A program made the translations under genes and the position numbers. A stretch of 64,000 bases of DNA from Nakamurella sp. PAMC28650 (GTDB taxonomy: Bacteria > Actinomycetota > Actinomycetes > Mycobacteriales > Nakamurellaceae), in contig NZ_CP060298.1 of NCBI RefSeq assembly GCF_014303395.1, positions 2,046,001-2,110,000 on the forward strand, in the 5' to 3' direction. Positions 31,693 to 40,946 of the stretch are shown piece by piece (the first letter of the stretch is position 1; the number at the start of each line of letters is the position of its first letter). A model generated the notes under the pieces. It was not told where the DNA came from and made no database searches. It saw only the letters and a list, made by a program, of their open reading frames with translations.

Positions 31693-34457
31693 ACGCCACC
31701 GAACCGGACTACATCCCACAGGACCTCGTCTGGGGCATCACCGTCGGATCCCGCCCCAGGCGGTGGCGTGGCTCGATCCGCCGCGGCGTTCCCGCCACGT
31801 TCGCGGCCGCCGCTCTGCTGCTGGGACTCCTACTGGGCCTGTCCAGCACCGCGATGGCCAGCACCTCACCGGCCCGCGCGGACATCCTGGGCATCTCCAG
31901 CACCGTCCAGGACTGGATTTGCGGGATCGTCAGCCCCGAAGAACCGTGGGAAGGCGTCGGCGACGGGCCGGAAAGCTGGATGTCCAACCGGAACCTGGCC
32001 AATATCAAACCTGCTGCCGTCAAGGTGGTCTCTGCTGGCGGCACCATTTCCACCGTCCCGGCAGCCAGCGAAACCCCTCCGGACACCATGGACCAGTTGT
32101 CCTCAATCCCGACCGGCAACTACACGCTCTACGAGGTCGCCGGCCTACGCGGCCTGTCCTGGTGGACGATCCCACTCAACATCGACGGCTCACGAAACTG
32201 CTCGCTGTGGAACTACCTGTGGACCCAAGGCGGCAACCTGGTCGCCACCGTCAAGAACGACGTCCTGCAGGTGATCATCTCGATCAAGGAGGCCTCCTCC
32301 ACCGACAACCCGCTGAGCTTCCTGTACGACGAGTCCGGCGGCGTCATGTCGACCATCTTCTCGCTGTTCTTTGTACCCATCGCCACCCTGATGCTGCTGT
32401 TCAGCGCGCTGTGGCTGGGGATTCAGTCCGTTCGCGGAAAAGGTGGTATCCGAGCCGCCATGAGCGTCCTGGGCGCGACCATCGCAGTGGTTGCCGTTGG
32501 AGCCTTCATGTACCTGCAAGTGGGCACAGATCAACACAGCACCAACGGTTTCCGCCGCGTCGCACAAGTCGTCGACACGGCAATCAGCACGGGAAACGCC
32601 ATCGCCACCAACGTCATGTTCGATACCCTCGCCGGCCACACCAGCGGAAGCTGCGCTCTGCCCGCCGACAACGCCAGTGCCGATCGCGGACAGCGAATCA
32701 CTAGCTGCATCCTGGCCGACACCCTGGCCTACCGGCCATGGGCGATCGGACAGTTCGGCGGCGCCGGAGCCAGCCCCATCCCGCTACCCGCCGGGTGGAC
32801 GGCTGTCATGCCAAACACCAAAGGCGTCATTACCGCTGACTCGATCAAAGGACAGACGATTCCCTGCTTCGTCGATTTCGACAAGTGCTCTGACCTGCGC
32901 ACCTATCTCATCGCCCAACACGGCGGCATACAGGTCGGCGGCCAGCTCAACGGCCACCAGGGGTATCTCGTCTGCGCCGCCGACAGCCTGATCTCCATCA
33001 CCGTTGGCGGCGCGTGGGGACTGTCCTGGCTGATCCCGTCACTGGGACCGTCGACGTTCACCATTAACACCTCATCGGTCTGTTCGCCGATGTTCCGGGT
33101 CTTCCTTGTACTCTCCAAGACCAACCCCTCGGTCGCCGCCGCGTACAGCGGCGACGTCGGCATAGCCCGGCTGTCACAGGCGTTCTCATCCTTGATCGGC
33201 GTGGGAATCGCCGGCATACCAGTCCTGATCATCGCGTTGCTCACGATGATATGGACCGCAATGACGTTCGTGATGTACCTGACCGGCGCCTTCAAACTGC
33301 CGTACGCGGTGTACGCCGGGAAACTCAAAATGGCCAAGGAGTGGGCCGGTGATCTGGTCTACACCTGGTCCGCACGGCTGGCCTACGGGCTGGTACTCAA
33401 TATCGCCATCCTGATCATCGTCTGGGTGCTGTCCAGTTCGATGAGCTTCGGCCTGCAGCTGGTCTGGCTCGCAGTCATCCTGTTCGGATTCTTCAAGGCG
33501 GTCCAGAAGGTCCAGGAGCTCATCCGCCCCGGTGTCGCCTCGATGCGCACCGATCCGATCAAGACGGTCGGCGCCGCGGCCCGGCAAGCTCACCGCCGCT
33601 CCGTCGACGGCGTCGACGGAGTCCGGGAACGGGTCCTGCGCCGCAAAGTGATGGCCACCGATCCAACACGAGGAAAGGTCCGGCGGACCGTCAGCACCCT
33701 GGGCGCACCGATCTCGCTGATCACCGGAGGACTCCGGGCAGCGGCCACCGGCTCCAGTGGAGCCGAGCGCCGAAACCGCAAAGCGATCCTGTCCGCCGTC
33801 GGTGGTGGTCCCCGCCCAGCAGCCCGCCCACCGGCCGCCCCCGGCTCACCCCGCCGCCCGTCCCCAAACAAAAAGAAGTCAGGCACGCCCGGCTCACCCA
33901 GCACCACCGGATCGGCCGGGACTCCACCTCGGAAGGCCGGCACCCCCCATCCCGGGGCCGTCCTCGTGCGGGACGTCGCCACACCCCGGGCCAAGGTGCC
34001 TACGGTCGCCGCGCCGGCGACCGTACCCGCCCGAAAATCCGGCAGCGCCCACAAAGACGCAGTCAAAGCATCAGTGGCCGATCCGATCATCCGCCAACGG
34101 ACCCCTCCGCCGCCCCGACCGCTGCCCGCCGTTCCAGCGGGACCGGCTGAGCACCCCACCGGGCAGATCACCCCAGACTTCGGCCGGCACGCCTCGGATT
34201 CCCCCACAGAACAGATACGCCGCCCAGTGCCCGTCCTCACGTCTGAACCGTCCGCCGAAGTTGCCGTCAAAGCGGCGAAGGAAGAGCCACCCGCGAACGC
34301 CTCATCCGACGGGGAAAAGCCGCGCGCGAAAGCCCCGAGTAGCGGCAAACCGGCTCGGCCCTCTACCGGCGGCACCACTGCGCGGACTGTCAAGGCCGCG
34401 GCCAGACCCGAGACGAAGACGTCACGCCGTTCAGCAGAAGGGACGACAGAAAAATGA
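31689..34457 (+). CDS. VirB6/TcpH-like polytopic channel protein
   Basis: 922 residues. One hydrophobic segment near residues 34-58 (with a signal-like AMASTSPARA end) is followed by an extracytoplasmic region with Cys residues, then about six more membrane helices between 215 and 620, e.g. FSLFFVPIATLMLLFSALWL and IAGIPVLIIALLTMIWTAMT. The last ~290 residues are cytoplasmic, Pro/Ala/Lys-rich and disordered. This size and topology fit the VirB6/TrbL/TcpH subunit of Gram-positive type IV secretion. Located right after virB4, overlapping by 4 bases. Confidence 0.7.
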   Translation: MNATEPDYIPQDLVWGITVGSRPRRWRGSIRRGVPATFAAAALLLGLLLGLSSTAMASTSPARADILGISSTVQDWICGIVSPEEPWEGVGDGPESWMSNRNLANIKPAAVKVVSAGGTISTVPAASETPPDTMDQLSSIPTGNYTLYEVAGLRGLSWWTIPLNIDGSRNCSLWNYLWTQGGNLVATVKNDVLQVIISIKEASSTDNPLSFLYDESGGVMSTIFSLFFVPIATLMLLFSALWLGIQSVRGKGGIRAAMSVLGATIAVVAVGAFMYLQVGTDQHSTNGFRRVAQVVDTAISTGNAIATNVMFDTLAGHTSGSCALPADNASADRGQRITSCILADTLAYRPWAIGQFGGAGASPIPLPAGWTAVMPNTKGVITADSIKGQTIPCFVDFDKCSDLRTYLIAQHGGIQVGGQLNGHQGYLVCAADSLISITVGGAWGLSWLIPSLGPSTFTINTSSVCSPMFRVFLVLSKTNPSVAAAYSGDVGIARLSQAFSSLIGVGIAGIPVLIIALLTMIWTAMTFVMYLTGAFKLPYAVYAGKLKMAKEWAGDLVYTWSARLAYGLVLNIAILIIVWVLSSSMSFGLQLVWLAVILFGFFKAVQKVQELIRPGVASMRTDPIKTVGAAARQAHRRSVDGVDGVRERVLRRKVMATDPTRGKVRRTVSTLGAPISLITGGLRAAATGSSGAERRNRKAILSAVGGGPRPAARPPAAPGSPRRPSPNKKKSGTPGSPSTTGSAGTPPRKAGTPHPGAVLVRDVATPRAKVPTVAAPATVPARKSGSAHKDAVKASVADPIIRQRTPPPPRPLPAVPAGPAEHPTGQITPDFGRHASDSPTEQIRRPVPVLTSEPSAEVAVKAAKEEPPANASSDGEKPRAKAPSSGKPARPSTGGTTARTVKAAARPETKTSRRSAEGTTEK

Positions 34458-35428
34458 ACGCCCCACGCCGACTGCTTCATCGAGCAATGGCAGTCATCAA
34501 CCACTTCGGCCGCACCAGATGGGGTCGCCGCCCGGTGCTGCTGCTCACCGCCATGTTCATGCTGATGTGGCTCTGGAAGGTCCTTGGGCCCGACCTGCCG
34601 TACCTGGTCGTGCTGCTCGGAATAAGCGTCGGCGCGATCTGGCTGCTGCGCCATCGACGAGACGTGGTCTACAGCATCGTCATCGTCACCGTCACGGCAG
34701 CGGCCCCCATGATCGTGACCATCGTGATGGCCGACGCCCACTCGGCGAACCTCCCCACCGCGGCGGCCATCCTCACCGGCTACATCCTGGCCGCCCCGCT
34801 TCCCACCCTCACCGCCTGGGCACTACGACCCGCCGTGATCTCCCGGCCCCTGAACTGCCTCCTCGGCTCCCTCACGCTGCTGCTCTCCGCGACACCGATC
34901 GTCGTCTTCGGCGACCACGGATACGGCACCCAACTTGTGGTCACCGCAGTCACCCTGTCCTGCGGCCTGATCTGGGTCCGCCATCGGCGAGCGCTGGGCC
35001 ACCAACTCAAGAACCTGCCGCTGGACGCGGCCGGTTGGACAGATCTGGGCGCCCGGCTCCTGCCCGGCGGCGGTCAGATCGACCGCGTCCTCATCCGCCG
35101 CGGCTACGCCGTCGCCGCCACCCTGACCACCGCGAAAACCATCAGCCCCGGGGCGCTGAACCGCACCCTGACCCGCTCGCTCGGCCTCGCCCAGTCCGCC
35201 GGCATCCCCCCGGCGCGGGTCCAACCAATCCTGCTGGCCCCGGCGGCGACCAGCGGACTGGGCCCACACCAAATAACCAGTCGCGGCGCCGCCGCCACCG
35301 TCCTGGTCCTGACCCCCGACCAGCTCGCCCGGGTCACCTCCACGACCCGCGAGCATCGCCTTCTCCGACATCGCCGCTCCCTGCTCACGGCCGCCACCTT
35401 GGCCCAACCGGAAGGTCGTGCCGCATGA
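34454..35428 (+). CDS. Conjugation-module membrane protein, unrecognised
   Basis: 324 residues. About six predicted membrane helices fill residues 26-175 (LLLTAMFMLMWLWKVLGPDL, then YSIVIVTVTAAAPMIVTIVM). The C-terminal ~150 residues are soluble and basic (IDRVLIRRGYAVAATLTTAK), a size and pattern like a small nuclease or nucleic-acid-binding fold, but no catalytic motif is secure. Four-base overlaps with both neighbours place it firmly in the transfer operon. Confidence 0.6.
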   Translation: MNAPRRLLHRAMAVINHFGRTRWGRRPVLLLTAMFMLMWLWKVLGPDLPYLVVLLGISVGAIWLLRHRRDVVYSIVIVTVTAAAPMIVTIVMADAHSANLPTAAAILTGYILAAPLPTLTAWALRPAVISRPLNCLLGSLTLLLSATPIVVFGDHGYGTQLVVTAVTLSCGLIWVRHRRALGHQLKNLPLDAAGWTDLGARLLPGGGQIDRVLIRRGYAVAATLTTAKTISPGALNRTLTRSLGLAQSAGIPPARVQPILLAPAATSGLGPHQITSRGAAATVLVLTPDQLARVTSTTREHRLLRHRRSLLTAATLAQPEGRAA

Positions 35429-36045
35429 CCACCAACACCGAACACACCAACGACGCGCGTGTGGGTGGTCGCCGCCGCCGCGTCCCCCGTACCTTCGTCA
35501 AGCCGCCAGACCCGACGGCCCTGACCAGGCATGACCCGCCGCTACCCGTAAAGGACTCCGATCCGGACCCCGATGACGACCTAGTCGACGAGCCCTCCGA
35601 GCATCCCGACGAGGCAGAGAATGCGGCCCTGACGTACGCCTACGAGGCAGTGGTCTGCCAGGTGTCCCTCGGCCCGGAGGATGACGCCTTCGCCGCCACG
35701 CTGGCCCTCACCGGCGACGACGAGGAAGGCGACGAGGTGAGCGTCTGGATGCGCCTCACACCGACCCTGATCACCCGCCTCACCCAGCAGTTGACCCAGG
35801 TGTATCGAGCGCAGCAGGAAAGCATGGGACCCCCCAGCGCCGACCCGATCGGGGCCCGCCACGACGATCTGGACCACGACGATGAGGATGACGAAGCGGA
35901 GCGGGAGGGCCTGATTCGTCGCGCCTCCGACCCGCTCGGGGTCCGATTTCTGCGAGACCGCCCGGCCGCAGTCAAGTGGCTGGCCATCGCGATCGGATCC
36001 CTGCTCGTGGTCTCACTCATCCTGCGGGCAACGGTCCTCAGATGA
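35425..36045 (+). CDS. Tail-anchored acidic membrane protein of the T4SS operon
   Basis: 206 residues from ATG 35425 (the longer open frame upstream is the wrong frame across virB6). A basic start (GGRRRRVPRTFVKPP), a very acidic linker and a compact middle (YAYEAVVCQVSLGPEDDAFA, then RLTPTLITRLTQQLTQVYRA) end in a single C-terminal membrane helix (WLAIAIGSLLVVSLILRATV). No family recognised. Overlaps both neighbours by 4 bases. Confidence 0.6.
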   Translation: MTTNTEHTNDARVGGRRRRVPRTFVKPPDPTALTRHDPPLPVKDSDPDPDDDLVDEPSEHPDEAENAALTYAYEAVVCQVSLGPEDDAFAATLALTGDDEEGDEVSVWMRLTPTLITRLTQQLTQVYRAQQESMGPPSADPIGARHDDLDHDDEDDEAEREGLIRRASDPLGVRFLRDRPAAVKWLAIAIGSLLVVSLILRATVLR

Positions 36046-36329
36046 ACTGGGCCCGCCGGACCCGTTGGCGCTGGATCATTATCGGCAGCGCCCTGTGGCT
36101 GATCCTGCTGTCATCGATCTCCCTTCAAGAGGGCCACCCGAAGTTCGCCCAATGGACCAGCACCGCAGCAATTACCCTCGCCGTCCTCGCCGTCCTGACC
36201 GGAATGCTTCGTCTACTGGGACAACTCGTCCTCACTGCCGTACGGGGCGTGCGTCGCCAGGTCGCGCGCAGTCGGCGGCGGCCACGACTGCTGCCTCGTT
36301 CTGCCCGCCCAACCCTGACCAGACGATGA
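36042..36329 (+). CDS. Small two-helix membrane protein of the T4SS operon
   Basis: 95 residues, two membrane helices (WIIIGSALWLILLSSISL and AAITLAVLAVLTGMLRLLGQ) and a strongly basic C terminus. No family recognised. ATGA overlaps on both sides support it as a real operon member. Confidence 0.6.
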   Translation: MNWARRTRWRWIIIGSALWLILLSSISLQEGHPKFAQWTSTAAITLAVLAVLTGMLRLLGQLVLTAVRGVRRQVARSRRRPRLLPRSARPTLTRR

Positions 36330-38455
36330 ACCGGAAAAGTCCGGTTCGTCGAGCGATCCGGTACGCGGGCATCGCATCGACCGTCATCGGGGTGATCTCC
36401 AGCCCGCTCGTCCTCATCGGCGTGGCCATGTTGATCATCGTGATGATCGTCGGCGGCGGGGGATACAGCAACGCGATCAAACCCACCGCCTTCGACTGTG
36501 GCACCAGCTCAGCAATCGGTAGCAGCGCTACCGGCTCACCCACGAGCCCGGTCACTGCGCAGACGACCGCCACCGCATCCACACCCACCTCAACAGTCGC
36601 TACCGCCCCCACAGTGGTTGCTACGGATAATGTTTCGATCCCGTACACGCTGCCGGCCGCCTCCGGTACCACCGGCCTGGAGGAGACGGTCAACGCCCAG
36701 GGTCAGGTGCCCTCCAGCGGCGCCGCGGTCACCTGGGCCCACTTCGCAGCGCTCGGCTCGGACTACCAGAACTATTACCTGACCATGCGGTGGAACTACG
36801 TCAGCTGGAATTTCGACGGCACCACCAGCGGCGGCATTGACCAGGCCCAGTACAACTGGTTCAGCAAGGGCCACGACGGAAAACCCTGGATCGTCACCGT
36901 CACCAACCCCCGCACCCACCAGGCCGTCAACCTGGCCGTCATCGAAGCCGGCCCCGCCCCGTGGGTCGGCGTCGCCGACTCCCACCACCACAGCAACGCC
37001 GACGCAGCCCGCTACGGCTGGACCAACCCGACCAAAGGCACCCCCGCCGGCTGGAAAGGCGTCGTCGCAGGGATGCCGCAGGCCGCGATCACCACCCTCG
37101 GCGCGGTCACCGGGTACCCCGGCAACAAGGGCGATGTCCTGTACTACGCCTGGGCCGCAGACCAGAACGCTGTTCCCGGCCCCACCGGCGACACCGCAGC
37201 TCAGCAACCCACCGGCGACACCCCCGCCCAGGCCTGCAACCCCGTCACGGACTGCAGCACAGCTCCCACCGGCAACGAAGTACCCCCGGCGATCAGGACC
37301 CAGCTGATCGTCGCCGGTCAGGCCCACAACGTGCCACCAGCCGCGCTGGCCGCCCTGTACCTGACCGAACAGAACGGCTTCACCTTCGAATACCGCTGGT
37401 ATGACACAGGAAAAACCAACGGTGCCTTCCAACTGAGCGCCACCGACCCCGCCTGGAAACTGTCCATCTACCGAACCAGCGGTGAATGGCCAGCCGGCGG
37501 CACCTTCCGCGGACCCTTCCAGTTCGGCCCCATCTGGGAATCGACCTATCAGACCCCGGCCCACCCCGACGTTCTGAAATTCGCCGACGCCGCGTACGGT
37601 GCCGCCGCCTACATGGCCGCCCTCGGCGCCAAGAACAACCCCACCCCTGACCAGATCCGCTTCGCCTCCGAAAGCTACAACGGACAAACAAGTTTCAGCA
37701 TCGGCGACGGTATCCGCAACCCCGACCCCGCCCAGTTCACCACCGTCCGTCAGCTTTACGCAGACCAAGTCGTCCACCTCGTCGCCGCGCTCGCCCCCAG
37801 CTTCACCGCGGTCGCATCACCGACAACTCCGAGCAGCCCCGCTGCAACTACTGCCAACAGCACCGAGCCGGTGAGTACAGCCGCACAGGCCAGCAACAGC
37901 GCCGCGGCGCCCGTCAGCGGCTGCCAGGCCGGCAGCGGCGGCGTCACAGTCAACGGCGTCCAGATCACCATCCCCACGAACGCGAACCTCGACCCAACTG
38001 TCGTCGGCAAAATGATCACTGCCCCCTCTGCGGCGATGGCTCGAGGACTGGCCGCCGGATTCGCCGAACTCGGCGTCCCCTACGTCTACGGCGGCGGCAC
38101 CAACGGCGGACCACCCGATGAAGGCTGCGCACGAGCCGGGGGCGCAGAGAACTCCTGCCAAGGAACCATCGGCCTGGACTGCTCCGGGCTCACCGGATAC
38201 ATACTGGCGCAGGCCGGGTTCCACATCCCAGACAACTCCGACAGCCAGCGCGCAGCCGGGACCAATGTGCCTTGGAGCCAAGGACAACCCGGCGACATCA
38301 TCGGCTTTCCCGGGCACGTGGCCATCTACCTCGGCGACATCCTCCACAGCGGCACGATCTACATCCTGGAAGCACCCGACGTCGGCAAAAACATCCGCAT
38401 CGTCGCGATGTTCCGCCACGACCAAGACAACATCCTGCACCGGTACTGGACCTGA
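36326..38455 (+). CDS. Conjugation peptidoglycan hydrolase: lytic transglycosylase-like plus NlpC/P60
   Basis: 709 residues, the TcpG/VirB1-type wall-opening enzyme. One membrane helix (about 20-45, IVMIVGG) anchors it. Residues ~90-300 are a beta-rich domain with Thr/Pro linkers. Residues ~320-470 look like a lysozyme/transglycosylase fold with a candidate catalytic Glu348 (YLTEQNGFTFEYRWYD) and GPFQFGPIWESTY. The C-terminal NlpC/P60 domain has Cys619 in LDCSGLTGY and His664 in GHVAIYLG. It would cut glycan strands and peptide stems so the transfer channel can cross the wall. ATG 36326 overlaps the previous stop. Confidence 0.85.
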   Translation: MNRKSPVRRAIRYAGIASTVIGVISSPLVLIGVAMLIIVMIVGGGGYSNAIKPTAFDCGTSSAIGSSATGSPTSPVTAQTTATASTPTSTVATAPTVVATDNVSIPYTLPAASGTTGLEETVNAQGQVPSSGAAVTWAHFAALGSDYQNYYLTMRWNYVSWNFDGTTSGGIDQAQYNWFSKGHDGKPWIVTVTNPRTHQAVNLAVIEAGPAPWVGVADSHHHSNADAARYGWTNPTKGTPAGWKGVVAGMPQAAITTLGAVTGYPGNKGDVLYYAWAADQNAVPGPTGDTAAQQPTGDTPAQACNPVTDCSTAPTGNEVPPAIRTQLIVAGQAHNVPPAALAALYLTEQNGFTFEYRWYDTGKTNGAFQLSATDPAWKLSIYRTSGEWPAGGTFRGPFQFGPIWESTYQTPAHPDVLKFADAAYGAAAYMAALGAKNNPTPDQIRFASESYNGQTSFSIGDGIRNPDPAQFTTVRQLYADQVVHLVAALAPSFTAVASPTTPSSPAATTANSTEPVSTAAQASNSAAAPVSGCQAGSGGVTVNGVQITIPTNANLDPTVVGKMITAPSAAMARGLAAGFAELGVPYVYGGGTNGGPPDEGCARAGGAENSCQGTIGLDCSGLTGYILAQAGFHIPDNSDSQRAAGTNVPWSQGQPGDIIGFPGHVAIYLGDILHSGTIYILEAPDVGKNIRIVAMFRHDQDNILHRYWT

Positions 38456-38472
38456 ACAGGACGTCGAGACAA

Positions 38473-38622
38473 ATGAAGCCCATCAGTCGGCTCGTCGTCG
38501 TCGGCGCGGTCGCGGCCGTCCTCATCACGAGCTGCGCGCACCTCCCGCCCCCTCCCTCGTCGACTATCGGCGCACCCTCCGCGACAACCCAAGAGCCGAG
38601 CAACACGGCACCAGTGACCTTC
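38473..38622 (+). pseudogene. Conjugation lipoprotein, N-terminal fragment (split by IS3)
   Basis: Starts MKPISRLVVVGAVAAVLITSC, a clear lipoprotein signal peptide with the lipobox ITSC, then a Pro/Ser/Thr linker. The reading frame is cut after 50 codons: the TGA that ends it (38623-38625) is the first three bases of the IS3 left end. Removing the IS and one TTC target copy joins it in frame to the fragment at 39904. It is the last gene of the transfer operon. Confidence 0.75.
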
Positions 38623-38685
38623 TGAGCAGCCCGGTACTTCCCGGACTTGGACCCCCAAGTAGAATTGCCGGAAAGGATCGGAGAA

Positions 38686-38979
38686 ATGGTGAGCAAGTTT
38701 CGAGGCAAGTACACCCCGGAGTTTCGGGATACGGCCGTGCGGGAGGTGACCGACAAATCTCGGCCCATCGCTGACGTTGCTCGCGAACTGGGCTTGGTGG
38801 AGCAGACCCTGCGGAACTGGGTGGCGGCCCATCGCGAGCGTCACGGCGGCGACACGCAGGAACTGACCGTGTCGGAGCGGGCGAAGCTGAAGGCGTTGGA
38901 GAAAGAAGTGCGTGAGCTTCGTATGGAGAACGAATTTCTGGGAAAAGCAACGGCCTTCTTCGCCAAGAAATCGCAGTGA
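38686..38979 (+). CDS. IS3-family transposase OrfA
   Basis: 97 residues from ATG 38686 (GGAG ahead): HTH_Tnp_1 domain (GKYTPEFRDTAVREVTDKSR, then TLRNWVAAHRER) and a leucine-zipper-like end (LKALEKEVRELRMENEFLGK). The A-rich AAGAAAT just before its stop is a plausible site for the -1 frameshift that makes the OrfAB fusion transposase. Confidence 0.9.
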   Translation: MVSKFRGKYTPEFRDTAVREVTDKSRPIADVARELGLVEQTLRNWVAAHRERHGGDTQELTVSERAKLKALEKEVRELRMENEFLGKATAFFAKKSQ

Positions 38980-39860
38980 GCAGAAAGTATGCATTCATTG
39001 CGAGTGAAGAAGGCCACTACCCGCTGCACCTGATGTTCCGCTGGGCGAAGGTGTCGAAGTCCGGCTTCTACGAGTGGAAGGGTCGCGGGCCGTCCTACAC
39101 CAGCCGGCGCCGCACCCATCTTGCTCGGCTGATCACGGCGTTGTTCGAGGCCTCCGATGGGACCTACGGCTACCGTCGGGTACACGCTGACCTGCTGCGA
39201 TCGGGCTATTGGGCTGATGACGACACGGTCCGGCAGATCATGCGGGAGCTCGACCTGGTGCCATGCCAGCCCCGTCCGTTTCGGCCGGTCACTACCATCG
39301 CCGGCGACACCGGTCAGACCCCTGACCTGGTAAAACGGCACTTCAACGCGGTCGTGCCGGGTACGAAGCTGGTCGGTGACATCACCTATATCCCGACCTG
39401 GGAGGGCTGGCTGTACTTGGCGACCGTGCTGGACTGCGCTACGAAGAAAGTCGTCGGCTACGCAATGGCAGATCACATGCGGGCATCGCTGGTGGTTGAC
39501 GCTCTGAAAATGGCCGCACGTAATGTCAGGATTGTTCCCGATGTCAGCATATTTCACAGTGACCGCGGAAGCCAGTACTGCTCTCAGGACTTCGCTGACC
39601 TCACTACCCACCTCAAAGTTCGTCGGTCGGTAGGACGAACTGGTGTGTGTTATGACAATGCTTGGGCAGAATCATTCAACGGCACACTGAAAGTGGAAAG
39701 GGTGAATCGTACTAGTTATCCGACCCGTGAACAGGCGGAGATGGACATCACGCGGTACATTGAATTAAGATACAATCAGGTTCGGTTGCACTCGGCGCTG
39801 GGATACATTACGCCCAACGAAGCAGAGCAATGGTGGTTGGCCAACAACTCCGCAGCGTAG
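38976..39860 (+). CDS. IS3-family transposase OrfB (integrase core)
   Basis: 294 residues. Contains HTH_21 (ASDGTYGYRRVHADLLRSGY) and the rve integrase core with the DDE triad: Asp in GDITYIPTWEGW, Asp in HSDRGSQYCS and Glu in AWAESFNGTLK. It overlaps orfA and is probably made as a frameshift fusion. Confidence 0.93.
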   Translation: MSRKYAFIASEEGHYPLHLMFRWAKVSKSGFYEWKGRGPSYTSRRRTHLARLITALFEASDGTYGYRRVHADLLRSGYWADDDTVRQIMRELDLVPCQPRPFRPVTTIAGDTGQTPDLVKRHFNAVVPGTKLVGDITYIPTWEGWLYLATVLDCATKKVVGYAMADHMRASLVVDALKMAARNVRIVPDVSIFHSDRGSQYCSQDFADLTTHLKVRRSVGRTGVCYDNAWAESFNGTLKVERVNRTSYPTREQAEMDITRYIELRYNQVRLHSALGYITPNEAEQWWLANNSAA

Positions 39861-39903
39861 TAGTCACCGTTCTACAGTCCGGAAAACGGCGGGCGGCTCA
39901 TTC

Positions 39904-40518
39904 AGCCATCAAGCCCGATCAACAACGGTCGGCTCACCAACCGAAGAACCCACCTCGAAGACAGCCTCGAATCTGCGAACTACCCGACCGAGCAGCACGT
40001 CGCCGGTCGTCGCCCGGACACCTTCAGGCGCGTCCAACGGAGAACCCGCCCAACGAGTCATTACCGACCCCAAGTACTCACCCGACGCGATCAACCGTCA
40101 AGTCCCCGAGCAGGTCGCCTGGGCCTACATCACCCTAAGAATGACCTACAGCTACACCGAGTCCGGACCAACGGAGCACATTCAGCAAGCATCGACGTTC
40201 GCCATCCCTACCCGCGCGAACACGACAACTGACACGGCCGGTGCGAGCCCAGCCCCACCCGACCGCCGAAACTGGGACCACGTCATCACGGACAAGATGC
40301 ACGCCGCCGTCACCATCACCGAGATGGACGTCTACCCATCAGGCCCGGCCGACACTGCCACCACCACCCAGACTCTGATCCGCGTGACCTGGACCCGGAC
40401 GCTCTCCAGCGAACTGAATGCACCCGTGCGCAGCAGCGGCGCGACCACCGTGACCCTGCAACGGCAACGGACCGGAGACTGGCTGGTCACCAACAACGGA
40501 TTCTCTGACCCGAACTGA
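39904..40518 (+). pseudogene. Conjugation lipoprotein, C-terminal fragment
   Basis: 204 codons in the same phase as the N-terminal fragment, open from the base after the TTC target copy. A Ser/Thr/Pro linker leads into a compact beta-rich domain (QVAWAYITLRMTYSYTESGP, then AAVTITEMDVYPSGPA, and a C-terminal TGDWLVTNNGF). ATG 40141 could start a 125-residue product, but it would lack the signal peptide. The domain resembles the beta-strand-rich ends of small conjugation-linked lipoproteins; not recognised further. Confidence 0.7.
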
Positions 40519-40946
40519 CGCCGGCAGCGCCATCGAGGCCAGATGCAGGTCAGACGGTGTACCGCTTCAAAGTTTTCAGATGGCGTGGCTGTGACGAGTC
40601 ACCACGTATGGGTGAATCGATGTGTAACGCTCAGTAGGCACTGTCAATTGTGGCCATTGACCCTGCCGGCGCGGTCGAGATCGTGAGGAACGGCCGCGGC
40701 TCGCTGGCCATTCACCAATTCACAGAAGGGTTTCAGAAGATACTAGACCACCATCGTGATCGAGAATGTCAGAAGCCAGTAGTGGACCCACCGAGGCCCC
40801 AAGTTGTGGACTCCACCGACAAGACCGTGTAAGAGAGCGAATTAGGCAACTCGACGGTGTGAAGGGCGGCAACTATCCGGTCATCAGCCCTTCGCTGCGG
40901 GCTAATCTTCAGCCGTTACCCGGACTGATTTATTGAAGGAGTGTGC
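40519..40946. other. Gene-free stretch
   Basis: About 430 bases. Only a weak 60-codon GTG-initiated frame (40650-40832) without ribosome binding site is present. A small dyad AGCCC-GGGCT lies near 40887. GAAGGAG at its end serves the lipoprotein gene. Probably the right limit of the transfer operon. Confidence 0.4.

Larger units (their letters stand above)
38623..39900. mobile_element. IS3-family insertion sequence with 3-bp target duplication
   Basis: 1278 bp. The ends are imperfect inverted repeats: left TGAGCAGCCCGGTACTTCCC, right (read inwards) TGAGCCGCCCGCCGTTTTCC, continuing with the shared CGGACT. It is flanked by the direct repeat TTC (38620-38622 and 39901-39903). It carries orfA and orfB in the usual overlapping -1 arrangement. 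Both frames look intact, so it may be recent. Confidence 0.9.
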
